The translations under genes and the position numbers were made by a program. A stretch of 27,812 nucleotides of DNA, taken from Chromera velia. Its lineage: Eukaryota; Sar; Chromeraceae. Every line of letters starts with the position of its first letter. The stretch's first letter is position 1. Location of the stretch: positions 1 through 27,812 of the forward strand of contig JAHBMJ010004442.1 of NCBI GenBank assembly GCA_018398765.1. Reading direction: 5' to 3'. The notes below the pieces were generated by a model. It searched no databases, was not told the DNA's origin, and saw only the letters and a program-made list of their open reading frames with translations. This document shows, in pieces, positions 1 through 9,100 of the stretch.

Positions 1-600
1 ACACAGATAGACACAAACAGGCACAGACACACATGGATGGCCAGGTGTGAGCACAAACCGCCGGAAAGGGTAGCCGCCAAACAGAGAAATTCCTCAACTT
101 ACAACGACTCACCGTACAGGTACACGCACAGCCTACATGACGGTCTACCAGCGTGCACGGTCACAAGGGACTCACAGCAGATACTTCTTTCCAAAAAGAG
201 TGACACATCCGTACCACAGACACTGCACAGCTATATATATATATATATATATCGATATTGATATATATGTATAGAAGGAATACAAGACCATGATAATAAA
301 TCAATTTCAACAATGTACCCCTCATGCATCTCCTCTCCGTGCGATTCACATTCCAAAGATAGGGATGACCGGCCGGGGTGACACCCCGCGCGACCGCCCG
401 CCCCCTATTCTACAGTTGATTGCATGGGGAAACATCTTGCGCGTTTCCGTGTACGTTCCAAGCTTACAAGCTATTTGCAAGCTATATAGCTGAGACTATA
501 TATATCCCCCCGATATAAGCTGAGTCGGCGCGCCGGCCGGCCATGCATGAGAGGCCGTGCGTCGACTGTTGCAGAGGCATGCAGTCTCGCTCTTCGAAAA
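1..600. other. Non-coding left edge with AT microsatellite
   Basis: The first ~230 bases are rich in ACAC/CAGA-like simple sequence. A TA dinucleotide run lies at about 232-252, followed by further TA-rich sequence to about 270. Open frames here are short, overlap the simple repeats and show no protein-like composition. I see no gene in this stretch. Confidence 0.5.
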
Positions 601-612
601 AGAACCCATATG

Positions 613-781
613 ACCTAGCCTCCGTGCCCTACCATACGCTCTACTGTTTGTGACCTAGGTCTGGTTTATTTGCTAGCCTAGGGCATGCCCGCTAGCGATA
701 CTAGCCTACCATGGGCCCTTTGGCAGGCCACCGTTGCCAGTAGGGTAGGCCTCTCCACCCCCAATCTAGCATACTCATATC
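613..781 (+). repeat. Dispersed direct repeat, copy 1
   Basis: This ~170-bp segment is closely matched by 1,240-1,420 in the same orientation, offset by about 627 bases. Both copies share long identical blocks such as CCTAGGTCTGGTTTATTTG and GCGATACTAGCCTACCAT. Inside the unit, GCCTACC (704-710) can pair with GGTAGGC (744-750), with a shorter TGGCA/TGCCA stem nested inside, so the transcript or single strand could form a stem-loop. There is no open frame shared by the copies and no clear pol III box, so I cannot name the element class. Confidence 0.75.
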
Positions 782-1239
782 TTTGTATGATACGATAGAC
801 ACACCCAACCAGTTATGACGAACGGTGCACCGGGACACTGTCTCGGTGCTTGCCCAGACTAGAATTCAGGCCGGGCCCGGAAATCTACCGGGAGGGTGGG
901 CAGGTAAATTTCGGATTCTTTCTGATGTATCTGCTACCCCGAGCATACAGATTGAGTGACTCTCTTCCTTGTTACCTCGAGGCCAAGAGCTGACGTTCAG
1001 AAACCCTTCCCGATTTCTGTGATATTCAGGGAATTTCTGATTCTACGCGCGCGCTCCTTAAGCCTCGGAGGGCAAAATAGCTATATCTGTGACACCCCAG
1101 GCGGCGCCAACCGAGGAACGCAGATACAGCAGGTGCCACCATCGTAGGCCATCACTTGCTTTCAGGCTATCTACGGCTGAGCCTTAGTTCCGGCTCCGCT
1201 TCCAATATTTTGTCTGTGTCGCTTCACCAGAACTACCAT
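782..1239. other. Spacer between the two dispersed repeat copies
   Basis: About 460 bases of apparently unique sequence. One open frame of 63 codons at 956-1147 (+) has no recognisable motif and no supporting splice or promoter signals, so I do not call it a gene. Confidence 0.4.
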
Positions 1240-1420
1240 CCTAGCCTCCATGCCCTACCACACGCTCTACTATTTGTAACCTAGGTCTGGTTTATTTGCC
1301 AGCCTAGGGCACGCCCGCTAGCGATACTAGCCTACCATAGGCCCTTTGGCAGGCCAGCGTTACCAGCGGGGTAGGCCTCTCCGCCCCCATACCCCCACAC
1401 CCCAAACTACCATACCCATA
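1240..1420 (+). repeat. Dispersed direct repeat, copy 2
   Basis: Second copy of the repeat at 613-781, in the same orientation. It differs by scattered substitutions and a small C-rich expansion near its right end (1,381-1,400). The outer hairpin arms GCCTACC (1,330-1,336) and GGTAGGC (1,370-1,376) are unchanged, while the inner stem carries a mismatch. The pair could be two insertions of one short element, a local duplication, or the ends of a short composite element. Confidence 0.75.
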
Positions 1421-2280
1421 TCAGATTGACAAGGTTGGTCTCTTCAGAAATAAGCTAGCGGCTGTCTGGGTCAGACAGTCTGACACAATGTCATTCATGA
1501 GGGAGAAAACGATCTATAACCTAAATTGATCCGTACGATGGACAGTCTTGCAATATATTGATATCGAGACGAGAGCTGTATTTATTAAATTTCTAATCAG
1601 ATTCCAATATTTTAGGCTCTGCCCTCCCGATTCGCGCGAAAAAACGATTGTGCTTTCATCTCATATGAATTAACAAGCCATGACGTCCGCTGTAGCTTCC
1701 TAGGCCAGACAAGTTTTTGGCGCTCTCCTTAATTTGCGCTCGACGCGGCAGGTCGCTTCGATTGATTGCCTTAAATTATTGCTTGCTGTTAAAGAAAGAC
1801 TGCGAATACAATGGCGTCACGCTGGAAGATTGCACGGAAGACACGGAGATTGAATTCCTGCCTTGCTTGCGTCTGGAGCGCACATGAGAGTGGAGCTATC
1901 TCTCGGCGATCGTGGATCAATCGAGCGGCTTGATCTTTCTTTGATTTTGCAGGGTGCTTAGAAAAAACAAGAGCTTCTTTTAGTTGCTGCGCGCTTCCCC
2001 CGAAGTGAGTCCCGTTCCTGTGCAGGAGGCGGGAGACATGTATGTGGGAGGAGGATTGGTCGGAGTAAATAGGTATTGATCGAGCTCACGAGGACGATCG
2101 GGAGACCTGAAACAGGCAGGGGCTGCAGGGCCCGTGGAGTGTTGCTTTCGATGGCAGTGACCGAAACTATCCTGTTGCTTCGAGTGCCGCTATGCCAGTA
2201 CTCTTTTTGGAGACATATCCCGATTGGGGGCTGGCAGTCACGTTGAAACTTGCGGCTGCGAGGGCTTAGCCTGTCCAAGA
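1421..2280. other. Unassigned sequence upstream of the duplicated module
   Basis: AT-rich to about 1,660, then mixed composition. The longest frame, 106 codons on the minus strand at 1,958-2,278, shows no domain and overlaps the start of the duplicated plus-strand module. If the plus-strand gene has a 5' end in this window it should lie here, but I could not identify a start codon or first exon. Confidence 0.35.
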
Positions 2281-2490
2281 GGGCCCTGAAGGAAGCCGAC
2301 CTGATCGCACTTCAAAAGAGGCAGTTGTCCTCCTTCTGACAACCACCAAGGTTGTGAACACCTCCCTGGAGAAAACGCGGCAGGAGGAGCAGCGACGGGC
2401 TCCCCCACCTCACTCGGGATGCGGTAGCAGAGGAACTAGCGAAAGAACTGTGTGCAAAGTGTACGTGTCTTCGCGTCATGCGACAGAGAG
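2281..2490 (+). pseudogene. Unknown helical module, copy 0 (tail part only)
   Basis: Its sequence matches the second half of the module at about 4,095-4,330. In the copy-0 frame one reads KEAVVLLLTTTKVVNTSLEK then TRQEEQRRA. After a one-base loss in the C-run relative to the later copy, the frame LTRDAVAEELAKELCAKC continues at about 2,405-2,460. The later copy reads LEKTWREQQRRALPHLTRD and TVEELPKELYAECKDL. The conserved hydrophobic/charged pattern suggests amphipathic helices. The frame break suggests a decayed copy, unless a short intron or sequence error explains it. I do not recognise the family. Confidence 0.5.
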
Positions 2491-2758
2491 AAATAGAGAA
2501 GGAGAGAACTTTTTTTGTTTTCCTGTTGACAAAGAGAAATCGACATAAATCGATTAGAAGACACATTTTCTTGACATGATCGTACATCCAGAACATACGA
2601 GAACAATTCGGAGACTGAAACCATTCTTACCTCTGACTGACAGTCACTCTCACAGACAGCCTCTTTCATCAATCTTTTTATTTCTAACACCGCGTTCGGA
2701 GACCCGTTCTCGTCCTTTTTACTGCACAGCCATGCACGATCTCTCCTTTGTTCTGCAG

Positions 2759-3079
2759 GAAGAAGACGGTGCAAGGAGTTGAAACTGTGTCGCTGTGGAG
2801 TTTTCTGCAGTACCTCCAGCAAACTGTGGAGGTACTGACATCCGTGGCTATCGTTTTCTCTTCGGGGAATGGGGGAAGACGTGGGAGGAGGAGATATAAA
2901 AGATCGAGAAAGCAGGCCCTTGACGGCATTGGAGGGAACATGGGGGCCCCGTTGTCGTTAGAGGGCCGGCAATTGAGGACGCCCTCCTTCTTCTACTCCG
3001 CCATGGCAGGCACGCTTTCAGAAAAGACCTGGGGTACCTGACAGATCTGCTGAAAGCCTGCCAGAAAAAGGGGGGCGAG
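2759..3079 (+). pseudogene. Unknown helical module, copy 1, first part
   Basis: It begins right after a good acceptor (pyrimidine-rich, then TTCTGCAG at 2,751-2,758). The first frame reads KKTVQGVETV then SLWSFLQYLQQTVEVLT. A second frame nearer the 3' end reads AIEDALLLLLRHGRHAFRKD, LGYLTDLLKACQKKGGE, up to 3,079. Both blocks recur in copy 2 (from 3,732) at about 970-1,000 bases distance. The two blocks are in different frames with a low-complexity stretch between, so either an unrecognised splice junction or a frame break separates them. The segment ends where copy 1 departs from copy 2 at the 257-bp insertion. Function unknown. Confidence 0.5.
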
Positions 3080-3336
3080 ACTTTCAACCAGACAATATGC
3101 TCAAATCTTAATGCATCCATCTATTCATCCTACGTCTTCGTTCATTCAGAGATGCCACATTCACGTTAGTCGCTCTGCATGAATGAGAGGGGTTTCAGAA
3201 ACTGAAGGGTTTGCAAAGGGCGTCTGAGTGACTTTTGTCAGACCCCCGAGTTTTCGATGCTTTGCATCCTGGCTCTCCTCGATCGTGCATACGCGTGCAC
3301 ATGTTTTAATCAGCGAAGGGAAAGCAGCTAGGGAAG
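3080..3336. other. ~257-bp insertion inside module copy 1
   Basis: Copy 1 and copy 2 match up to GGGGGGCGAG and match again from GCAGTCCAGGAGG. Copy 1 has about 257 bases between these points (3,080-3,336) and copy 2 has about 18 (4,080-4,097). The insert does not begin with GT, so it is not a simple intron gain at that point. I see no open frame worth calling and no clear terminal inverted repeats. It may be a small mobile insertion or a replaced segment. Confidence 0.5.
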
Positions 3337-3450
3337 GCAGTCCAGGAGGACCCAGATGCTGACCTGCCAGCACTCGAAAAGCTGGCAGGAGAGACTATCC
3401 AAAGAATTCGTTGCCCTTCTGTTGATGAACACTCAGGTCGCCAGCTCCAA
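3337..3450 (+). pseudogene. Unknown helical module, copy 1, second part
   Basis: It reads VQEDPDADLPALEKLAGET, nearly identical to copy 2 (VQEDPDADLPALEKLVGET). A four-base difference (ACTATCCAAAG against ACAAAAG) then shifts the frame before KEFVALLL. The tail block LEKTWREQQRRALPHLTRD seen in copy 2 is missing: copy 1 runs directly into GCCAGCTCCAA at 3,440, which in copy 2 occurs about 240 bases further downstream at 4,436. The frame shift plus deletion favour a decayed duplicate. Confidence 0.5.
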
Positions 3451-3731
3451 GTCCCTGTTTGACGCTATGCCGTTGTCTTTTTGTTTTGTTCTCGTTCTTG
3501 CTCTTTGTGCTGAAAGTGTATGCACCAGCTTTGATCTCCCCATCTCATTTTACTCAAGACTATCTGCCAGCCTCGTTTCTTCTCTCGCTTTCTTTCTGTC
3601 TTGCTTTTTGTCACTTTGTCTGTCTGTCTCTCTGTCTCTCTCACTCCGTGGCCCGTCTCCATCCATTTCTCAGCCCAGCCTCCTCATCTCCTTCATACAT
3701 GTCTGCATATGGCCTTTTTTGTATTCTGCAG
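3451..3731 (+). other. Pyrimidine-rich intron-like spacer, duplicated downstream
   Basis: A T/C-rich stretch ending in TATTCTGCAG, a good acceptor for copy 2. From about 3,510 to 3,640 it closely parallels 4,465-4,600, with shared blocks such as CCAGCTTTGATCTCCCC and CATCTGCCAGCCTCGTTTCT (one base differs). Non-coding flanks were therefore copied along with the exons, which indicates genomic tandem duplication rather than retroposition. Serine/leucine-rich open frames across it are simple-repeat artefacts. Confidence 0.55.
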
Positions 3732-4330
3732 GAAGGAAATCCCCCACCCAGTGGCCCTTGTCGCTGTAGATTTCACGGCCATTTGGAACTTTATTCAGTA
3801 CCTCCAGCAGACAGTGGAGGTCCTGACGTATGTGGCAGGGCTGATCTCCTATTGCATTGCCTGTTGCTGCGGGGGGGGGGACCTGGGAGGAAGAGGTCGA
3901 GAGGAGGAAGGAGATCTTTCGAGGGATCTAGAGGGAACATGGGGGTACGTCCTCCTATCGAGGGCCATCGGGATGCCCTCCTCCTTCTGCTCCGCCATAG
4001 CAGGCACGCTTTCAGGAAAGACCTGGGGTGCCTGGCAGATCTGCTCAAAGCCTGGCAGTGCCAGAAAAAGGGGGGCGAGTTGATGGTGGCAGCAAAAGCA
4101 GTCCAGGAGGACCCAGATGCGGACCTGCCAGCACTGGAAAAGCTGGTAGGAGAAACAAAAGAATTCGTTGCCCTCCTGTTGGCTGGCACGCAGAACGCGA
4201 ACACGCGTCCCTGGAGAAAACGTGGAGGGAGCAGCAGCGACGAGCCCTCCCCCACCTCACTCGGGATACTACGGTAGAGGAACTGCCAAAGGAGCTGTAC
4301 GCAGAGTGTAAGGATCTTCCCGTTATGCAA
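3732..4330 (+). CDS. Unknown helical module, copy 2 (most complete)
   Basis: This is the fullest copy. After the acceptor at 3,731 the first frame reads KEIPHPVALVAVDF then FIQYLQQTVEVLT. A second frame, open through about 4,190, reads GHRDALLLLLRHSRHAFRKD, LGCLADLLKAWQCQKKGGE, LMVAAKAVQEDPDADLPALE, KLVGETKEFVALLLAGTQ. A third frame continues LEKTWREQQRRALPHLTRD, TVEELPKELYAECKDL to about 4,320. A two-base difference from copy 0 near 4,195-4,208 explains the last shift. Possible donors include GTATGT at 3,829. The leucine-rich, charged composition predicts mostly alpha helix, and I know no family with this signature. It may be a working exon whose splicing I have wrong, or a decaying copy. 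Confidence 0.4.
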
Positions 4331-4606
4331 AAGAGAGAGAGAGAACCGGGTCCCATATGCACGTAGCCGTTAGTATATTTGCCTTTTGTCGGATAAAGTC
4401 AGAAGTTCTGACTTTTGCTAAACTCCAGCGAGGCTGCCAGCTCCAAATTAAATTCTTGCTCTTTGCGCTAAAAGTGTATGCGCCAGCTTTGATCTCCCCT
4501 TCTCTGTTTGCTTAAGACCATCTGCCAGCCTCGTTTCTTCTCTTGCTTTCTTTGTGCCTTGCTGTCTTTCTTTCTGTCTGTCTGTCTGCCTGTCTGTCTG
4601 TCTGTT

Positions 4607-4667
<61 letters not shown>

Positions 4668-4837
4668 GTCTATCTCTCTGTCTCCCTTTCTGTCTCTCTG
4701 TCTCTCTCTCCCTCTGTCTGTCTGTCTGTCTGTCTGTCTTTGTGTATTTCTTTGTCGCTCTAACTCTGTTTCTCTGCCTTGCGGCATGTGTGTGTGTGTG
4801 CACGTCTTTGTCTGTGCATTTTCCTCTTCTTTTGTAG
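4331..4837 (+). repeat. Intron-like region with long CTGT/CT microsatellite
   Basis: A largely pyrimidine-only tract, built from CTGT and CT units with CTTT interruptions, occupies about 4,540-4,745. It is followed by a short TG run and then TTTTCCTCTTCTTTTGTAG, a strong acceptor ending at 4,837. The 5' part (about 4,436-4,600) repeats the spacer at 3,440-3,640. Open frames on both strands over the tract are simple-repeat products (SLSLSL or RERERE) and are not genes. Confidence 0.6.
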
Positions 4838-5220
4838 TCTGGGCGGCCGCGCAGAAGATGTGCCGGGCTGCAATACCCACACCAGTGTGGTACAGGTTTT
4901 TACTGGGGGGGACCCAGTTCGCTCTGCCTGTCTCGGGGACGTTCCTGGGCCTCGTTGGTCTGATGGTGACCTCAGAGTCTGATAGGGTCATTCTGTGCCC
5001 TGTGCCAGGGCCCCGCCGGTTCTTCCCCCTTCAGCAGGTTTTTCTAGCGCAGAGGGTGTCAGTGGAGGCGGGGGAAATGGGAGATGCGCTTGCAAACAGG
5101 CTGGAGAGAGAGACAAGAGTGCGTTTTAGGAGGAGTGACCGGTTTTTAACGCTGGTTGGCTCCTCCCTCCAGCCTACTCCAGCCTTTGCACTTCTGTCCT
5201 TTACCCCCTACAGAAAGTGA
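4838..5220 (+). CDS. Candidate terminal exon of unknown protein
   Basis: This exon follows the acceptor TTTTGTAG and gives 126 residues, starting in phase with two bases TC, to a TGA at 5,218-5,220. Unlike its surroundings it has balanced protein-like composition: a hydrophobic segment around residues 19-43 (FLLGGTQFALPVSGTFLGLV) that could be a membrane span, then PGPRRFFPLQQVFLAQRVSV, then a basic stretch ETRVRFRRSDRF. It occurs once in the window, unlike the duplicated module before it, and could be the original 3' exon of that gene. I recognise no family. The upstream join is inferred. Confidence 0.5.
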
Positions 5221-6030
5221 AGAAATTGTCGAGCTATCTCTCTAGCTTTGTTGCCAGAGATCAAAAACACAAAAAATTGATTGAAAATCAAAGTTACATA
5301 CCGCGTCCCCATATATGAGGGGCCAATTTTTTTAATATTTAAAATATATATTTCAATGATGTTTATGCTAGACATACAGTGCATACAAAACCGGTTAGGC
5401 TAATAGTATACTAGCGACTAATAATACTCGCTAGTCAGATCAGCTAGCAGATCAGATTATTGACAATTCGATTTTCACCTATAAATTTAATAAAATTATA
5501 AAAAAACAAAGAAAAAAAATTGTCTTAAGTTTTCGTTCTTTAAAGCTTTACAATGTATGCGTTAACCATGATGTTATGATGATTATGAAAACCGAGAGTC
5601 GCTATGGAAAATCATAATTATTATGTCAGGCTAGCTATATTTTTTTGACTTTAATCACTAATGTAAATCATGCTTTTAGCATCGTTCTTCTCATATTTGA
5701 TGATACGGCGTCATATACGCTCAAGGATAGCATGCTTTAAAATGATATTTCGCGTTAATAATGCATGCATACATAATCATCATCATCATCATCATTAATT
5801 ATCATATAATTAATTTGATTGTTATACTTTTCTAGATATATGTAGCTCTGCATGGTGGTCGCCGCCGCCGCCGTGCGTCTGATTTGACGGAAAAACAACG
5901 CAGGAAGGCACCTAGTACCGTGATACATTTAATGAATTAATCAATGATCAATCAATATAAAGCACAAATCAATCATAAGAATCAATAATGGGAACGATTC
6001 AAACAAGTAATCCGAAACTCTCTTATTCGT
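5221..6030. other. AT-rich island with small inverted repeats
   Basis: Composition changes sharply to AT-rich just after the stop codon at 5,220. It contains a perfect 8-bp inverted repeat, ACTAGCGA (5,410-5,417) and TCGCTAGT (5,428-5,435), an ATC/CAT run near 5,776-5,796, a GCC run near 5,860-5,875 and several AATCAAT motifs at 5,938-5,990. No open frame of interest. It is probably intergenic sequence, possibly with decayed mobile DNA. Confidence 0.5.
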
Positions 6031-7721
6031 TATCAAAGCGGCCGCCGGCCAGTTCCTTTTGCCACAGCCAGCATGACCGTGACCTCGATCACTCAGTATC
6101 ACTGGCTGGCTGAGTCTCAAGTGTTGATCGACTCTAGAAGATGAAAGCCGTTAAAATGAATCAAGTACGGACATACACACGTGATAGTGGACACGATCGA
6201 TGAACCAGCCGACCAGCGCAGGCAGACCCAAAAAGGAATTTTTGTGCTATATGTGCATGCACGCATGCACATGCTGGACCTCTCTTGGAATCCACTCAAT
6301 GAAAAAAATAACCTCTGCATTCCTGCATGCTGATCGAGTGAAGAACGCAACCACAGGAATCCAGAGGTTGAAGGAAGGATCGAGACAATTCAGCCAGACT
6401 GTCTTGTCTCACGAAGAACCATGCAAGCACATCCTGTCTATCTGTCTGTCTGTCGGGCAGTCTTCTTTCGATTTTGGAGAGACGCTCCACACAGACAAAC
6501 AGCTAGGCAAACAGATAGACAGACAGACATGCAGACACATGAATGCATATGCACGGGAATACACTCAAAGAGAAGAGCATTTCTCTTTTCATTAAACCGC
6601 AACACCTTCGCGAAGCATGTAGTCTAATCGTCTGGCAAGAAAAAACGGACGGCTGCAAGCAAGTATGGGGGTATGACGATCTGCCAGCTCAACATTCCAG
6701 CCATTTATTTTGTGCACAAACAGCAGCAACACCTCCACTACACGCATGCATGCATGCGAGTACTCGTTACACCACGTACATACATGTACCTGGTGAAAGA
6801 GCAGCAGCAACTCTCACTCATTCACAAAGCGAGAATACACACGCGCTCTATGCAGACACATGGGCACGCATACGTCCAAACAACACCGAACAAAAAAAAA
6901 AATGACACTGCACAAAAGAGCTTAGACCAGATCTAATCACTGCCAGGCATGAGGAAGATGTGAGAGAGCGAACGAAAAAGAAAAAGAGGAAGAGGTCTCA
7001 GACATCCCCTTCTTGACCTCTCCCCAGTCTTCTTTCTTCTCTCATCTCTTTCTCCTCTCGACCAGCCACATCATTTCTTTTCTTAATTCCTTTTTTGCTT
7101 TTCTTGGCGTGCGTACACGCATACGAGCAGCTTCACTCACCCCATCCTGCAGGCTGCAGTTGAAAGAGAGAGCTGAGAGGCAACGAATCGTTACTTCCAT
7201 CCGCAAATCCTTTTTTGATGTGAATACGAAGAGGCAGCCATGCAGTCCTCTGTTGAGGAGAGAGAGGCCGCCGCAGCGATAAAAGACTCTCTGCCTTCTT
7301 TGTTTTCACTTCCTCGTGCCTCGTCCCTCCTTGTCTTTCGCTGTTGTCTTTTCTTTCGCAGCCTCCCTCGAGCGAGTCCGTCTCTTTGTTGTTTTGCCTG
7401 CCTGCCTGCCTGCCTGCCTGCCACTGTGCAGCCAACAAAATCTCCACTGCCAGCAGCTGAGTTGTACTCTTCTCAATATCCTCAATCCCTTCCAGTCCTC
7501 TCATTCTCTCTCTTATTCTTCTGTTTTTTGCTGCACATCCAACCAATACGCATGCAGACAAGCCACCCCACCTTGCTGCCAGAAGTTTGTGCAATCAGGC
7601 GCACACGCACATGCAGAGCGATCGACATGCAAACAGACGCATTCATTTGCTTCCACACGCACCGAGACACGGCAACGGACAGAGAGTCAGACGTATAAAC
7701 ACACAGACACACACAGACACA

Positions 7722-7754
<33 letters not shown>

Positions 7755-9100
7755 TGAGAGAGAGAAGGAAAACCTGATGCATCATGGATAGATCAAACAA
7801 ACGATGCCTTCCATCTTTCATTCAATCCACCTACAGCAAGCTTTCTCTCTCGAGTTCCTTCATGCATGCAGAGAGAAAGTCAAGCAGGCAGCTTGCACAG
7901 GTTGCATGGAAGACGGGGGAGGAGGGAAAGACAACACAAGACAAGACAAGACGAGATGAGAAGGAAAACGGCAAGCAGCCAAACTGACTGCATGGAAAGA
8001 ATTAAGCAGAGGGACGGGTCTATCGAACCGTGCAGCAAGAAGCAAAGAAGGAAGCAACAGTCGATAGAGCAAGCAATTCAATCAACCAGCGATGTCTGAA
8101 GCCCCTTCTTTCGTTCTGCCTGTTCACATTCATTTCAAATCTTTCATTTCCTAGTTTCTGGTTGGACTTTCATCCGTTCATTTTTTGAGCCACAGGTCTC
8201 CCAGTCCGGATTTAAAAACAAAACCGCGGTCAACGGTGAAAGTGCAGTGTGTCTTTTTTATCAGTGCATGTCTCAGTCGATCGATCCACGGCCCCTTGCG
8301 GGCGATCGCCGAATGCATATCAATGGCCTGTCGTCTAGCCTCTTGTACATTCCAGACCCTTAAATCCATCATAGATCGAAAAAAAGGCAGGCAGGAAAGT
8401 CATACTCGGCAACACCACCCTATTTCTCTTTGCCTGAGTGAGCCCAGTCCTACGTCACTAATTCGCATGTAAAAAATGGTGAGGGGGCTCAGTCAGTCAA
8501 GGGGTCTAGCGACAAAGAAAAAACACACACAAAAAAGAAAGATCGACAAATGAAGACAGACAGAGAGAAAGATAGACAGAGAGACCCCCGAATCAAGAAA
8601 GGAAGGCTGGGTCAGGGCTGAGCAAACAGGCCTGCATACCCCTCCTTTCTTCCTGCATTGCGCACGGAAGAAAAATAAAAGCAAAAGTCTCCCCGCTTTT
8701 CGTGGCATCCTTCCGCTGCATCTGCCTTCCTTCTCATCGCCTCCTCATTTGTGCCGCTTGGTGCATCTTCGAAACCAAAACAAAAAGAAAGAACTGAAGA
8801 GAAGGTGTTTTGCTATTTTGAAACCGTTCCGTGCTTCCTTCCCTCCAAAAATCAACTACTAAGGACGAGGGAGACCGGCCTTCGGCTATGACGATAGGGA
8901 GAGACGCCAGTGTCACACACGAAGTCTATCGAAGAGGATCTTCTCTCTCTTAATTCGTCTCGGCTGAAGTCTCGAGACCGCTTTCTGCTCCTCTTCCTCT
9001 TCCGTTGTCTCTCTGCATGCCTCACTGCTTCCCTCCCGCCTCACTTCACTCGCTCAATTATCGTTTTTGATCCCACTCTACTACTTCAGGAAATTAACAA
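6031..9100. other. Low-complexity region, no supported gene (part 1)
   Basis: Alternating T/C-rich and A/G-rich stretches with many microsatellites. Examples are a CTGC run at 7,396-7,422, a CA then GA run at about 7,698-7,768, and CAGA-type runs near 6,510-6,530 and 8,560-8,585. Open frames translate to low-complexity K/R- or S/L/F-rich strings. The one stretch with more normal composition is 8,178-8,372 on the minus strand (see findings). I see no RNA gene. Confidence 0.55.

Noticed and set aside
3791-4330. 179-codon minus-strand frame opposite module copy 2
   Set aside because: Splice signals and pyrimidine tracts favour the plus strand, and the minus frame looks like a shadow of the plus-strand helical blocks.
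4468-4991. Long RERERE/SLSLSL open frames on both strands
   Set aside because: They are translations of the CTGT/CT microsatellite and of the intron-like spacer, with no independent coding evidence.
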